Notes: generated by a model from the letters alone, not told the origin. 34,890 bases of DNA from Chloroflexota bacterium (GCA_003171255.1 PMYK01000009.1:1-34890), one strand, 5' to 3'; counted from the first letter of the stretch, positions 14,994 through 23,893 are shown. Numbers and translations: made by a program.

Positions 14994-17014
14994 GCCCCGA
15001 CATGAAGCGTCCCGTCGACGCCGGCGACCAGGCCCACGAACGCGCCCGCATGCTTGCGGCCGAGTCGATCGACACCCAGCTGGCGTCGGCCGATTCCGAG
15101 TGGTTGGAGAGCCACCTCGACGTATGCCCGGACTGCGCAGCTACTGCCGCGGAGTATCAGGCGATCCATCTCGAACTCCGTGGACTCGCCGCACCTCAGC
15201 CGCCGCGAGATCTGTGGGCCCGGACAGCGGCGGCGCTCGACGGGATCGACGGGTCGGCGGCCAAGCGTCGTGGCGAACGCGCCCCAGTCTCTCGGCCAAG
15301 CAGACGGCCTCTGCTCTCCACCGCCATCGCCGTTGGGGTGGTGGTCGTGGTGGCGGTCGCCTCGGTCCTGGTGCAGAGCCCAATCGTGAACCCCGGGCCC
15401 GGGTCGGTGGACGGCTCGAACATCGCGGTCGCGCCCAATTCGTTCGGCCAGCCGTCCAAAGGGCCGCAGCCGCCGCTGGCCGAAGTCAACGGCACGACCT
15501 ACTGGCTCGCGTCCGACGCCGGTGTGTATGAGATCAAAGGTGGCACGACTCAGTGTGTTGCCACCGACGGAAGCTGCACCGTGAGCGAAGGGACCGGCCA
15601 GACCCTTGGGTCAATTGCCAGCGACTCGACCGTCTCGGCCGTGATCGCCCCGAATGGCGGCCAGGCTGCCGTTTGGAGCGCGGACAAGATCGCCATCCTG
15701 CCGCTCTCGGCCACGCCACAGACGGTTTTGCTCGACACGCTGACCCCACGTCCGACAATCGCCGCCACGCCGACCGCTACCGCCACGCCGACCGCTACCG
15801 CGACGCCGACCGAGGCTCTTGCGACACAGTCGCCGACGATGGCTCCAGACGCGTCGGCCACCGAAGGGGCGTCGTTGCCCACGGCAACGCCCACGACCAC
15901 GCCGGCCGCCACTCCCGGGCCGACCGCTGCCGGCCCCACTCAGCCGACTGCGATCCTGTCGGGCTACCAGATCGTGGGCCGCGACCCTGAGTTCTCGCCC
16001 GACGGGAAGCTGGTGGCATTCTCCGCAATACCAGTCGATGACAGCGCCGGTCCGGACGTGTTCATCTGGCGGTTCGGCGATCAGCAGGCCGAGCCGGTCA
16101 CATCCCTCCACGCCGACCTGTTTGCCGGCTGGTTCGGCGGGCAGATCCTCATCAGCGAGATCTCGGACGATCGAGCCTCGGCCGGCGCGTCCGCGAGCCC
16201 GAGCGACAGCGCCGATATCGGTGGCTCGACCTCGTTTGTCTCCACCTCGTACGTCTTCGACCCGGACTCCCGCGTCAGGCTGAAGATCGACCGCCCGATG
16301 TTGTTTCCTGCCGTTGACCCGACAGGCCAGTACCTCGTGTATTGGTCCGGCCCGGTCGAGTTCGACCCGACGTCGGGGTTCCGGCAGCCCGGTGAGGGCG
16401 ACCTCTACTTCGACAGCTGGTCCAACCTGACCTTCAGCACGGAACTGCTCGCGCCGGTGGTGTCGCCGACTGCATCTGCGATGGCCTTCCCGATGCCTCT
16501 GCCGACGCCAACGCCCAGCCCCACCGGCGCCCAGGCCGCAACTGAAGAGCCCAGCGCTGTGACGAGCCCGAGCCTGAATCCGAGCGGAGCCATCCAGACC
16601 GCCAGCCCCTCGACTCAGCCGACGCTCCTCCCGGTCGCCGCCAGGCCGGGCACCGTCCACGACTGGCTGGTGCGTTGGGACGCCGCGGGACAGCACGTCG
16701 CCATCTGGGTCGCCGATCCGGGCAGCGACAAGATCGGTCGCCTCAGCCTCTTCTCGATCGATCAGACGACAGGGTTGGTCGACACGAACGAGCCGCTCCT
16801 GGCTGCGGACAAGGTCATGTCGAACGTCGCCTTCGACAGCGGGCATCTCGTATATACGTCGGCCGTGGACCTCAAGACCTACCACCAGCCCGTCCCGGCA
16901 GTGCCCCCGTCGACGATCGCCACGCCCACTCCGACGATCCCCGGACAGCTTCCGACAGGCGCGACCGAATCCGAGTCGCCAGCACCGCAGACATCCGACC
17001 GCCCCGGCAACTGA
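14990..17014 (+). CDS. Membrane anti-sigma factor with zinc finger and large outer domain
   Basis: A 674-residue partner of the preceding sigma factor. The cytoplasmic part has the ZAS zinc motif H-x3-C-x2-C (WLESHLDVCPDCA, about residues 40-52), which in this family binds the sigma factor. One transmembrane helix (LLSTAIAVGVVVVVAVASVLV, split as about residues 109-129) is followed by about 540 residues outside. The outer part contains TolB/WD40-like pieces (GRDPEFSPDGKLVAFSA; DWLVRWDAAGQHVAIWVAD) and several Thr/Pro/Ala- and Ser-rich linkers, one made of an 18-bp tandem repeat. The start is GTG in a GTGA overlap with the sigma stop; ATG 15002 is an alternative. The usual anti-sigma outer part is much smaller, so it may act directly as a surface sensor. 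The ligand is unknown. Confidence 0.85.
   Translation: MSPDMKRPVDAGDQAHERARMLAAESIDTQLASADSEWLESHLDVCPDCAATAAEYQAIHLELRGLAAPQPPRDLWARTAAALDGIDGSAAKRRGERAPVSRPSRRPLLSTAIAVGVVVVVAVASVLVQSPIVNPGPGSVDGSNIAVAPNSFGQPSKGPQPPLAEVNGTTYWLASDAGVYEIKGGTTQCVATDGSCTVSEGTGQTLGSIASDSTVSAVIAPNGGQAAVWSADKIAILPLSATPQTVLLDTLTPRPTIAATPTATATPTATATPTEALATQSPTMAPDASATEGASLPTATPTTTPAATPGPTAAGPTQPTAILSGYQIVGRDPEFSPDGKLVAFSAIPVDDSAGPDVFIWRFGDQQAEPVTSLHADLFAGWFGGQILISEISDDRASAGASASPSDSADIGGSTSFVSTSYVFDPDSRVRLKIDRPMLFPAVDPTGQYLVYWSGPVEFDPTSGFRQPGEGDLYFDSWSNLTFSTELLAPVVSPTASAMAFPMPLPTPTPSPTGAQAATEEPSAVTSPSLNPSGAIQTASPSTQPTLLPVAARPGTVHDWLVRWDAAGQHVAIWVADPGSDKIGRLSLFSIDQTTGLVDTNEPLLAADKVMSNVAFDSGHLVYTSAVDLKTYHQPVPAVPPSTIATPTPTIPGQLPTGATESESPAPQTSDRPGN
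15764..15817 (+). repeat. 18-bp tandem repeat, three copies, inside the anti-sigma gene
   Basis: Unit GCCACGCCGACCGCTACC at 15764-15781 and 15782-15799, with a degenerate third copy at 15800-15817. It encodes A-T-P-T-A-T repeats in the extracytoplasmic linker and keeps the frame. It may vary in copy number between strains. Confidence 0.85.
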
Positions 17015-17015
17015 C

Positions 17016-17137
17016 TGATCGCCGGTCGGACGGCGCATTGCGTCGTTGGCTCCTGCGCTTCTCGCTCACGCACCTTCAAGTGCGCTCGCTCCGGTGCTCG
17101 TCGCCGCCTAGCACTGCACTCGTCGGACCGGCGATCA
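17016..17137. repeat. Long inverted repeat between the anti-sigma gene and the pyr operon
   Basis: Arms 17016-17032 (TGATCGCCGGTCGGACG) and 17121-17137 (CGTCGGACCGGCGATCA) are inverted copies with one mismatch. The pairing continues inward at about 7 of 9 positions after a one-base shift. A second hairpin, CGCAC-CTTCAA-GTGCG (17069-17084), sits between them. It begins one base after the anti-sigma stop. It may be a large terminator structure or a non-autonomous palindromic element; no ORF is inside. Confidence 0.6.
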
Positions 17138-17174
17138 GGCGCCTGGCGTCGCGGCGCTGTATCCTTCCTGCGAC

Positions 17175-17825
<651 letters not shown>

Positions 17826-17826
<1 letters not shown>

Positions 17827-18854
17827 TGACGACCGTGGCTTCGGCGCAGACGGACAAGCCCGTGACTGCGTGGCACCATCGCCACCTGATCGACGTCGAT
17901 GTGGTCAGCTGGCCCGAGATCGACCTGATCATGCGGACCGCGGACGAGATGAAGGGCATCCTGGCGCGGCCGATCCGCAAGGTCCCTGCCCTCAACGGCC
18001 GCCGCGTGACGACTCTCTTCTACGAGGCCTCGACCAGAACTCGCGTCTCGTTCGAGACGGCAGCCCGGAACCTCTCGGCAGACGTGGTCAGCGTCGCTCC
18101 GGCCACGTCTTCGGTGACCAAGGGTGAGTCGCTCGTGGACACGGTGCGGACGCTCGAGGCGCTCGGGGCCGAGATCCTGGTGATGCGCCACTCGGTCTCC
18201 GGAGCGCCGTATCTGGCGGCCGAAGTCTTCGGCGGGCACGTCCTCAACGGCGGCGACGGCTGGCATGCCCACCCGACGCAGGCCCTCCTCGACCTGTACA
18301 CGATGCGAGAGAATCTACCGGGCGGAGACCTGCGCGGCCGGAAGGTCGCCATCGTGGGCGATATCCTCCACTCGCGCGTGGCCCGGTCCAACATCTGGTC
18401 ACTGACCGCGGCCGGCGCCGACCTGTGGCTGTGCGGCCCGGCCACTCTCTTGCGGGGAATGGATCGCTGGGCCGTGGCCTGGAGCGGCGGCGCCATCCCA
18501 GGCCACGGCCGGTTCAACGTCACGAGCGACATCGATGCGGCGCTGCGCGACGCGGACGTGGTCATGGGGCTGAGGATCCAGCGCGAGCGGATGCAAGGCG
18601 GGCTCCTGCCCTCGCTTCGCGAGTACGCGGCTCGGTTCCAACTGAACGCCAAACGCCTCTCGCTGGCCAAGCCCGGGGCCATCGTGATGCACCCGGGCCC
18701 AATGAACGAGGGCGTGGAGATCGCGCCGGACGTGGCCATCAGTGGCTGCTCTGTGATAACGGACCAGGTGGCCAACGGCGTCGCGGTCCGGATGGCGCTT
18801 CTGTATCTGCTTGCCGGGGCCCACGAAGCGGCTCATACCGAGGCGGCCCGATGA
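17826..18854 (+). CDS. pyrB: Aspartate carbamoyltransferase catalytic chain
   Basis: Catalyses carbamoyl phosphate + L-aspartate to N-carbamoyl-aspartate, the committed step of pyrimidine synthesis. Of its 342 residues the carbamoyl-phosphate site EASTRTRVSFE (about 65-75) is intact, followed by SVTKGESLVDTVRTL, MRHSVSGAPYLA, the HPTQALLDLYT helix (about 148-158), and IVMHPGPMNEGVEI near the C-terminus. No pyrI regulatory chain is present, as usual for PyrR-regulated operons. The start overlaps the pyrR stop (TGATG) and the stop overlaps the pyrC start (ATGA), so translation is coupled on both sides. Slightly longer than the 310-residue norm owing to N- and C-terminal extensions. Confidence 0.97.
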
Positions 18855-20338
18855 GCGCCGGCACCGACGGCGCGACGCCGGGTTCCGGCAGCCTCAAGAT
18901 CGGCGCGACTGTCGGGCGGTTCGAGCTCGAGAGGGCCTGGCTCGTCGATCCCGCATCCGGGCGCGAGGGCCCCGGCGAGATCGTCGTCACCGATGGGATC
19001 CTCGAGTCGGTTGTCTGGCTCGAAGGCGCCGAGGCTGCCGGTGTCACCGACAAGGGCGTGGTCGTCGCCCCGGGCTTCTTCGATCTCCACGCCCATTTCC
19101 GCGAGCCCGGCTTCGAGGACGCCGAGACGGTCGCCACCGGCTCGGCCGCTGCTGCGCACGGCGGCTTCACCACGGTCGCGCTAATGCCGAACACTGCCCC
19201 GGCCGTCGACGACCCGGGCGTCCTGGGTCGCATTCGGTCGGCCGCCGCGGCTAGCGGCTCGCCCGTCGGGGTCCTCGTCTACGGCGCCGTGTCCGCCGGG
19301 CGGGCCGGCGACCAGCTGTCGGCCATGGGCGAGCTGGCCGACGCCGGCGTGATCGGCTACTCGGACGATGGCGCGCCGGTCAAGACCGCGAAGCTCCTGC
19401 GCAGCGCACTGCTATACGCGGGTATGCTCGGCCTGCCCGTAGCCGACCACGCCGAAGACTCGGAGCTGACCGCCGGCGCCGAGGCAAGCGAGGGCTACGT
19501 GGCCTCCGTTATGGGGCTGGCGGGTTGGCCGGTCGCGGGCGAGGTCCAGGCGGTGTCGCGCGACCTGGCGGTCCTGGTCGATGCCCTCGGCGATGAGCCG
19601 CGCGCGCGACTCCATCTGACCCACGTTTCCACGGCCGCGGCGCTGGACCTGGTGCGCCGCGCGAAGGCTTCCGGCCTGCCCGTTACCTGCGACGTCACGC
19701 CCCACCACCTGGCCCTCACCGACGAGTGGATCGCCGGCGCGCGGCGCTGGGCCTGGGAGGCGCTCGGTGCCGCCGGGGTGCCGCGCGATCCGTGGGCGGA
19801 CGCGGCCCTGACGGCCTCGCCCTACAACACCTCGCTTCGTGTCAACCCGCCGCTCCGGAACGCGGCCGATGCCGCGGCTTGCCTGGCCGCCCTGATCGAT
19901 GGCACGGCCGACGCCGTGGTCACGGACCACGCCCCTCACACCGTCGTGGACAAGGAAGTGGAGTTCGGAAAGGCGGCCAACGGGATCAGCGGCATCGAGA
20001 CCGCGTTGGGCGTGCTGCTGGCGCTCGTGGATGCCGGCAAGCTGCCGCTGGCTCGAGCTGTCGCCGCGCTGACCTCGGGGCCCGCCGGCGTGGTCGCCGC
20101 ATCTTCGCGCACTGCCGGCATCGCCGCCGCGGGGCCGCGCGGCCTGACCGAGGGCGCCCCCGCGGATCTGGTCGTCTTCGATCGCTCGGACCGCTGGCAG
20201 GTCACGCCGGAGTCGATGCTGTCGAAGGGCAAGAACTCGCCGTTCGTCGGTCGCGAGTTGCCTGGGCGCGTCCTGGTGACGATCGCCGCTGGCCGTCTTG
20301 CCTACGAGGATCCCCTGGCCGCCGGCGACGAGTCCTGA
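18851..20338 (+). CDS. pyrC: Dihydroorotase, class I
   Basis: Zinc amidohydrolase that closes N-carbamoyl-aspartate to dihydroorotate. Of its 495 residues: metal site DLHAHFREPGFEDAE (about 77-91), MPNTAPAVDDP, IGYSDDG, ADHAEDSEL, HLTHVSTA, CDVTPHHLALTDE, RVNPPLR and TDHAPH (about 356-361). These identify the class I (cyclic amidohydrolase) form rather than the short E. coli type. The frame is open far upstream, but the true start is the ATG at 18851, which overlaps the pyrB stop as ATGA; upstream codons are out-of-frame pyrB. About 60 residues longer than common class I enzymes, mainly through an N-terminal extension and a small insertion after TDEWIAGARRW. A 145-bp gap with a hairpin follows. 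Confidence 0.96.
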   Translation: MSAGTDGATPGSGSLKIGATVGRFELERAWLVDPASGREGPGEIVVTDGILESVVWLEGAEAAGVTDKGVVVAPGFFDLHAHFREPGFEDAETVATGSAAAAHGGFTTVALMPNTAPAVDDPGVLGRIRSAAAASGSPVGVLVYGAVSAGRAGDQLSAMGELADAGVIGYSDDGAPVKTAKLLRSALLYAGMLGLPVADHAEDSELTAGAEASEGYVASVMGLAGWPVAGEVQAVSRDLAVLVDALGDEPRARLHLTHVSTAAALDLVRRAKASGLPVTCDVTPHHLALTDEWIAGARRWAWEALGAAGVPRDPWADAALTASPYNTSLRVNPPLRNAADAAACLAALIDGTADAVVTDHAPHTVVDKEVEFGKAANGISGIETALGVLLALVDAGKLPLARAVAALTSGPAGVVAASSRTAGIAAAGPRGLTEGAPADLVVFDRSDRWQVTPESMLSKGKNSPFVGRELPGRVLVTIAAGRLAYEDPLAAGDES

Positions 20339-20387
20339 CGCCCGCCGAGGTCGCCAACTCGACCTGGTGCCTCGTGCGTCGCGGGCG
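20339..20387 (+). terminator. Nested stem-loop after pyrC
   Basis: CGCCCGC (20339-20345) can pair with GCGGGCG (20381-20387). Inside lies a tighter hairpin AGGTCG-CCAACT-CGACCT (20348-20365). It begins right after the pyrC stop and has no T-tract. It may lower or process transcription into the following genes; a role as RNA-processing site is equally possible. Confidence 0.35.
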
Positions 20388-20483
20388 TTGCGGGACGTAG
20401 CGCCCGGCGTGCGAGAATAGGAGGCCGCGCGGCGGACAGTCTCGACGGCGCCAACGCAACATGATCAGGAGACCGCTAAGCCA

Positions 20484-20810
20484 GTGCCAGTCCTTGCGAC
20501 CTTCTTCTCCGTTCGCCGTGGGCGGGATCCGTTCTTCAAGTTCTTCATGAAGACGCTGTTCCCTCGTCAGATGAAGCAGTACGAAGAGAAGTTCGGCATC
20601 AAGTTCGTCGGCTGGTTCAACGTCGCTCACGGCTGGGACTTCGACAACGTGATCATGCTGGACCTACCCGACTACGCGACTCTGGACAAGCTCGAACTAG
20701 ACGAATCAACTCGTGCCCTCGGCCACCGCGCCGGGGAGTGGATGTTCGAACGGCACCATTCGATGTTTCTCCGGGAGCGTATTGGCCCGGACCTCGAGTT
20801 CAAGGGCTAG
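20484..20810 (+). CDS. Hypothetical protein in the pyr operon, possible dimeric alpha/beta barrel
   Basis: 108 residues, not confidently recognised. Alternating strand/helix character with a Phe/Tyr/Trp-rich core (PVLATFFSVRRGRDPFFKFF, KFVGWFNVAHGWDFDN, VIMLDLPDYATLDKL, RHHSMFLRERIG) recalls small dimeric alpha+beta barrel (EthD/ABM-like) proteins, but this is only a fold impression. Cytoplasmic; no signal peptide or membrane helix. The start is GTG 20484 with AGGAG at 20467-20471, 12 nt upstream, which is long. The next gene begins 13 nt after the stop, so the two are likely cotranslated. Location between pyrC and pyrK suggests regulation with pyrimidine synthesis, but the protein itself shows no link to it. 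Confidence 0.65.
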   Translation: MPVLATFFSVRRGRDPFFKFFMKTLFPRQMKQYEEKFGIKFVGWFNVAHGWDFDNVIMLDLPDYATLDKLELDESTRALGHRAGEWMFERHHSMFLRERIGPDLEFKG

Positions 20811-20823
20811 GAGGGCCAAAGCG

Positions 20824-21777
20824 TTGGATACGAGCCGCAACGATCAGCTCGGCGAACTCGCCGCGGACGCCTCTCTCGAGCGGACCGATTTCCTCGCAAC
20901 TGCATCGGCGCAACTGAGCAAGTTCCTCGATGCAAACGCCGAGCGAATCGCCGCGCTCGGAGGCCTGGTCCTGATCGACGACGAGGTCGACTACCTGGCC
21001 ATCACCGAGGACCTCAGCTTCCGCAGCCGGAGCCGCTATCTGGACGAGGCCACGGGCAAGTGGGTCACCGAAACCGAGGTCATCGAGAGCGCATCGGAGC
21101 TGGTGGAGCTCTACAACCTGGCCGATGTGTTCGCGTCCTTCCAGGAAGCGACCAAGGCCGAGGCCGGCCTCGACGAAGAGCCAACCGCCACGGCTGACCT
21201 CCTGAAGTCGGCCGACATCTCGCCCGAAGAGACCATTTCGCTGGGCGGCGAGAACGTCTATGCCGCGGCCGCCGACGACTGGGCCGCCGCCGGACACGAG
21301 TACGAAGAGGCGCCCGAGGGTGAAGAAGAGGCCGCCGAGCGCCTGTATGACCTGGCCCTGGCCTTCCAGGAGCGCAGCCAGCAGACCGAGGCCCACCTCC
21401 TCGAGCAGTTCGAGAGCGCAGCCGCGCAACTCACCTCCGTCCTGGGCGACCTGGTCATCATCGACGACGAAGACGAGCGACTGACGCTGCGGGCCTCCGG
21501 CTCGTTCGCGGCCGAGGTCGTACCCGAGGCCGATGTCGAGACGGGCACCTGGCGCAAGCTCGACGGCCCGGACGAGATCGTCGAGTTCTACGACCCGACC
21601 GATGTCTTCGGCGACCTGGCCGACACGCTGGCCGAGGCCTTCCCGGCGCTCAGCGGCCCTGCGGCTGAAGGCGACGATGAGGCCGAGACCGACGAGGCCG
21701 AAGGCGACGCGGAAGAGAGCGACGCGGAAGATGGCGACGAGCCCACCGAGAACGGGGAGGGCGACGACCACAGGTGA
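20824..21777 (+). CDS. Internally duplicated acidic protein in the pyr operon
   Basis: 317 residues, no family recognised. The start is TTG 20824, placed 8 nt after AGGAGGG (20809-20815); the longer open frame back to 20713 overlaps the previous gene. Two halves are homologous to each other: half 1 has LGGLVLIDDEVDYLAI, then TGKWV and SELVELYNLADVF (about residues 42-100); half 2 has LGDLVIIDDEDERLTL, then TGTWRKL and DEIVEFYDPTDVF (about 215-275). Each copy is preceded by a helix (ASAQLSKFLDANAERI / TEAHLLEQFESAAAQL). Between them is an Ala/Glu-rich helical linker, and the last 40 residues are strongly acidic low complexity. No cysteine motif, membrane helix or signal peptide. The stop overlaps the pyrK start (GTGA), so its synthesis is tied to pyrK. 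Confidence 0.75.
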   Translation: MDTSRNDQLGELAADASLERTDFLATASAQLSKFLDANAERIAALGGLVLIDDEVDYLAITEDLSFRSRSRYLDEATGKWVTETEVIESASELVELYNLADVFASFQEATKAEAGLDEEPTATADLLKSADISPEETISLGGENVYAAAADDWAAAGHEYEEAPEGEEEAAERLYDLALAFQERSQQTEAHLLEQFESAAAQLTSVLGDLVIIDDEDERLTLRASGSFAAEVVPEADVETGTWRKLDGPDEIVEFYDPTDVFGDLADTLAEAFPALSGPAAEGDDEAETDEAEGDAEESDAEDGDEPTENGEGDDHR

Positions 21778-22634
21778 CGATGCGCCTGGTCGCGGCTGAG
21801 CTGGTCGACAGCCGGCAGATTCTGCCGGGGCAATGGCTTCAGTCGTTCCACGCGCCGGAGCTCGCCACCGGGTCTCGCGCGGGTCAGTTCGTCCACGTCA
21901 GGACGGGCGACTACTCGGGCCTTGTCCTGAGGCGTCCCTTCTCGATCAACACCGCCGACCCAGCCACGGGCATCATTACGCTCCACTTCCGGACCGTGGG
22001 CCGGGGAACGGAGTGGCTGACGCGCGTCCGCGAGGGTGAGCGCCTCGACATGCTAGGACCCCTGGGCCGGCCCTTCGAAGTCGACCCGCGGAGCCGCCAC
22101 CTCCTGTTGATCGCCGGTGGGCTCGGCATGGCCGGGGTCCGGATGCTTGCCGACGAGGCGCTCCGGGACGGCCGCCAGGTCACGATCCTGTTCGGGGCGC
22201 TCAGCGCCGGCCACGTGTACCCGTCCAGCTTGCTGCCCGACGAGGTGGAATACGTCGTGGCGACTGATGACGGGTCTCTCGGCCATCACGGGTTGGTGAC
22301 GGAGCTGGTGCCCGACTACGAAGCCTGGGCCGACCAGGCCTTCGCCTGCGGTCCGCACCCGATGCTCGCCCGGCTCGCGCAGCTTGCGACGGGGCGGCGC
22401 GAACGGCTCGGCGTGGCCAAGCTGGGGCGCAAGAGGGGCGCCGGCAGGGCCGACCCGCTCGGATCGCCGGCCGCGCGCCGCAAGGCCTTCCTGCAGGTCT
22501 CGATGGAGCAGACGATGGGTTGCGCCGTGGGTGCCTGCCTGGGCTGCACCGTCATCGGCGTCGAAGGCCCGCTGCGCGTCTGTCGCGAGGGCCCCGTATT
22601 TGCGGCGGAGGAGATCGCATGGCCGGCGTTGTGA
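21774..22634 (+). CDS. pyrK: Dihydroorotate dehydrogenase electron-transfer subunit
   Basis: PyrK carries FAD and a [2Fe-2S] cluster and passes electrons from PyrD to NAD+. Of its 286 residues: FAD-binding LRRPFSI (about 51-57), the ferredoxin-reductase NAD site LLLIAGGLGMAGVRML, FACGPHPMLARL, and the cluster cysteines C250-x4-C255-x2-C258-x11-C270, the correct PyrK pattern. A basic insertion of about 25 residues (LGRKRGAGRADPLG...) lies between CGPHPM and the cluster and is not typical. The start is GTG in a GTGA overlap with the preceding acidic-protein gene; ATG 21780 is an alternative. Its presence means the downstream PyrD is the class 1B, NAD-dependent type. Confidence 0.94.
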   Translation: MTMRLVAAELVDSRQILPGQWLQSFHAPELATGSRAGQFVHVRTGDYSGLVLRRPFSINTADPATGIITLHFRTVGRGTEWLTRVREGERLDMLGPLGRPFEVDPRSRHLLLIAGGLGMAGVRMLADEALRDGRQVTILFGALSAGHVYPSSLLPDEVEYVVATDDGSLGHHGLVTELVPDYEAWADQAFACGPHPMLARLAQLATGRRERLGVAKLGRKRGAGRADPLGSPAARRKAFLQVSMEQTMGCAVGACLGCTVIGVEGPLRVCREGPVFAAEEIAWPAL

Positions 22635-22644
22635 GGCACGTCGC

Positions 22645-23862
22645 ATGACGCCAAAGAAGGCGAAGTCGCCCAAGCAGGTCCTCATCCGGTTCGGCGACAT
22701 GCGCGTCGGCAAGAACTCGGACAGGTCCAAGAGGACTCCGACGGTCCGGAAGATCAAGAGCGCCATCGTCCCGGTCGATCGATTCAAGGTCCCGGCAGGC
22801 GGTCGGCCTCGCGTCGAGACGGGCGGCGCGGCCGTGGCCAACCTGGGCGCGCCGAATGTCGTCACGCCGACGCTTGCTGAACGCGCGGCTCTCGATCGGA
22901 TCGACCTGACTGTCGACATTGCCCCCGAGCGCGGTCTGCTGCTGACGAACCCGATCCTCGTCGCCTCCGGAACCTTCGGCTATGGCGTGGAATACGGCGA
23001 GGTCGTGGACGTCCAGCGGATCGGGGCCATCTGCTGCAAGGGCACCACGCTCAAGCCCCGGGCGGGCAATCCGCCGCCGCGCGTGACCGAGACGCCGGGC
23101 GGGATGCTTAACTCGATCGGCCTGCAGAACCCCGGCGTGGACGCGGTCATCGACAAATACGGCCCGATCTGGCGGGGCTGGAAAGTGCCGGTCATCGTCA
23201 ACGTCGCCGGCGAATCGATCGACGACTACGTCGAGGTCGCGCGGCGGCTCGACGGCGTGCCCGGTGTCGCCGGCATCGAGCTGAACATCAGCTGCCCCAA
23301 CGTCGGCAAGGGCGGTCTGCAGTTCGCCATCGATCGCGACGCCGCACGCGCGGTCACGGCCGCCGTTCGCCGCGCAACGGACCTGCCGCTTCTGGTCAAG
23401 CTCTCGCCAAACGTGGCCGACGTCCGGCCCATCGCCAAAGCGATCGAGGAGGCCGGCGCCGACGCCATTTGCGCGATAAACACTCTGTCCGGGCTGGCCG
23501 TCTCCCCGGATCGGACGCGAGCCCTCCTGGGCAACACATACGGTGGTCTCTCCGGCCCGGCGATCAAGCCGGTCGCCCTGCGCATCGTCTACGAGGTGGC
23601 GCAGGTAGTTTCGATCCCGATCGTGGCGATCGGTGGGGTGACGTCGCTGGATGACGTGCTCGACTTCCTGGCCTGCGGCGCGGTCGCGGTCCAGGTCGGC
23701 ACGGCCATCTTCGCCGACCCGGAGCTGCCGGTCCGGCTCGGCGATGAGCTGCGGGCCGAATGCCTGCGTCGCGGACTGGCTTCGTACAAGCCGCTGATCG
23801 GCACGGCCTTGCCGAAGCGCACCGGGGCGCCGTCCGCCAAGGGCGCCGAGTATCGCCCGTGA
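22645..23862 (+). CDS. pyrD: Dihydroorotate dehydrogenase, class 1B catalytic subunit
   Basis: FMN enzyme oxidising dihydroorotate to orotate, working with PyrK. Catalytic domain from about residue 86: NPILVASGTFGYGVEYGE, CCKGTTLKPRAGNPPPR, GGMLNSIGLQNPG, NVAGES, IELNISCPNVGKGG with catalytic Cys217 (Cys is diagnostic of class 1), VKLSPNV, NTLSG, YGGLSGPAIKP, and FMN-phosphate sites IGGV and VQVGTAIF. The ATG at 22645 has GAGG 8 nt before it and lies 10 nt after pyrK, which supports this start, but it adds a basic N-terminal extension of about 85 residues (TPKKAKSPKQVLIRFGDMR...) absent from normal 300-residue enzymes. Total 405 aa. In-frame starts further in (ATG 22699) exist. The function is clear; the extension is unexplained. 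Confidence 0.95.
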   Translation: MTPKKAKSPKQVLIRFGDMRVGKNSDRSKRTPTVRKIKSAIVPVDRFKVPAGGRPRVETGGAAVANLGAPNVVTPTLAERAALDRIDLTVDIAPERGLLLTNPILVASGTFGYGVEYGEVVDVQRIGAICCKGTTLKPRAGNPPPRVTETPGGMLNSIGLQNPGVDAVIDKYGPIWRGWKVPVIVNVAGESIDDYVEVARRLDGVPGVAGIELNISCPNVGKGGLQFAIDRDAARAVTAAVRRATDLPLLVKLSPNVADVRPIAKAIEEAGADAICAINTLSGLAVSPDRTRALLGNTYGGLSGPAIKPVALRIVYEVAQVVSIPIVAIGGVTSLDDVLDFLACGAVAVQVGTAIFADPELPVRLGDELRAECLRRGLASYKPLIGTALPKRTGAPSAKGAEYRP

Positions 23863-23893
23863 CCGCCTACGCCCTGTACCTCGGGAGGCTCGC

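Noticed and set aside
15764-15817. CRISPR-like array
   Set aside because: Contiguous 18-bp units without spacers, inside a coding frame; a protein-level tandem repeat.
15611-17038. 475-codon minus-strand frame opposite the anti-sigma gene
   Set aside because: Arg/Gly-rich shadow; the plus strand has zinc finger, membrane helix and coupling to the sigma factor.
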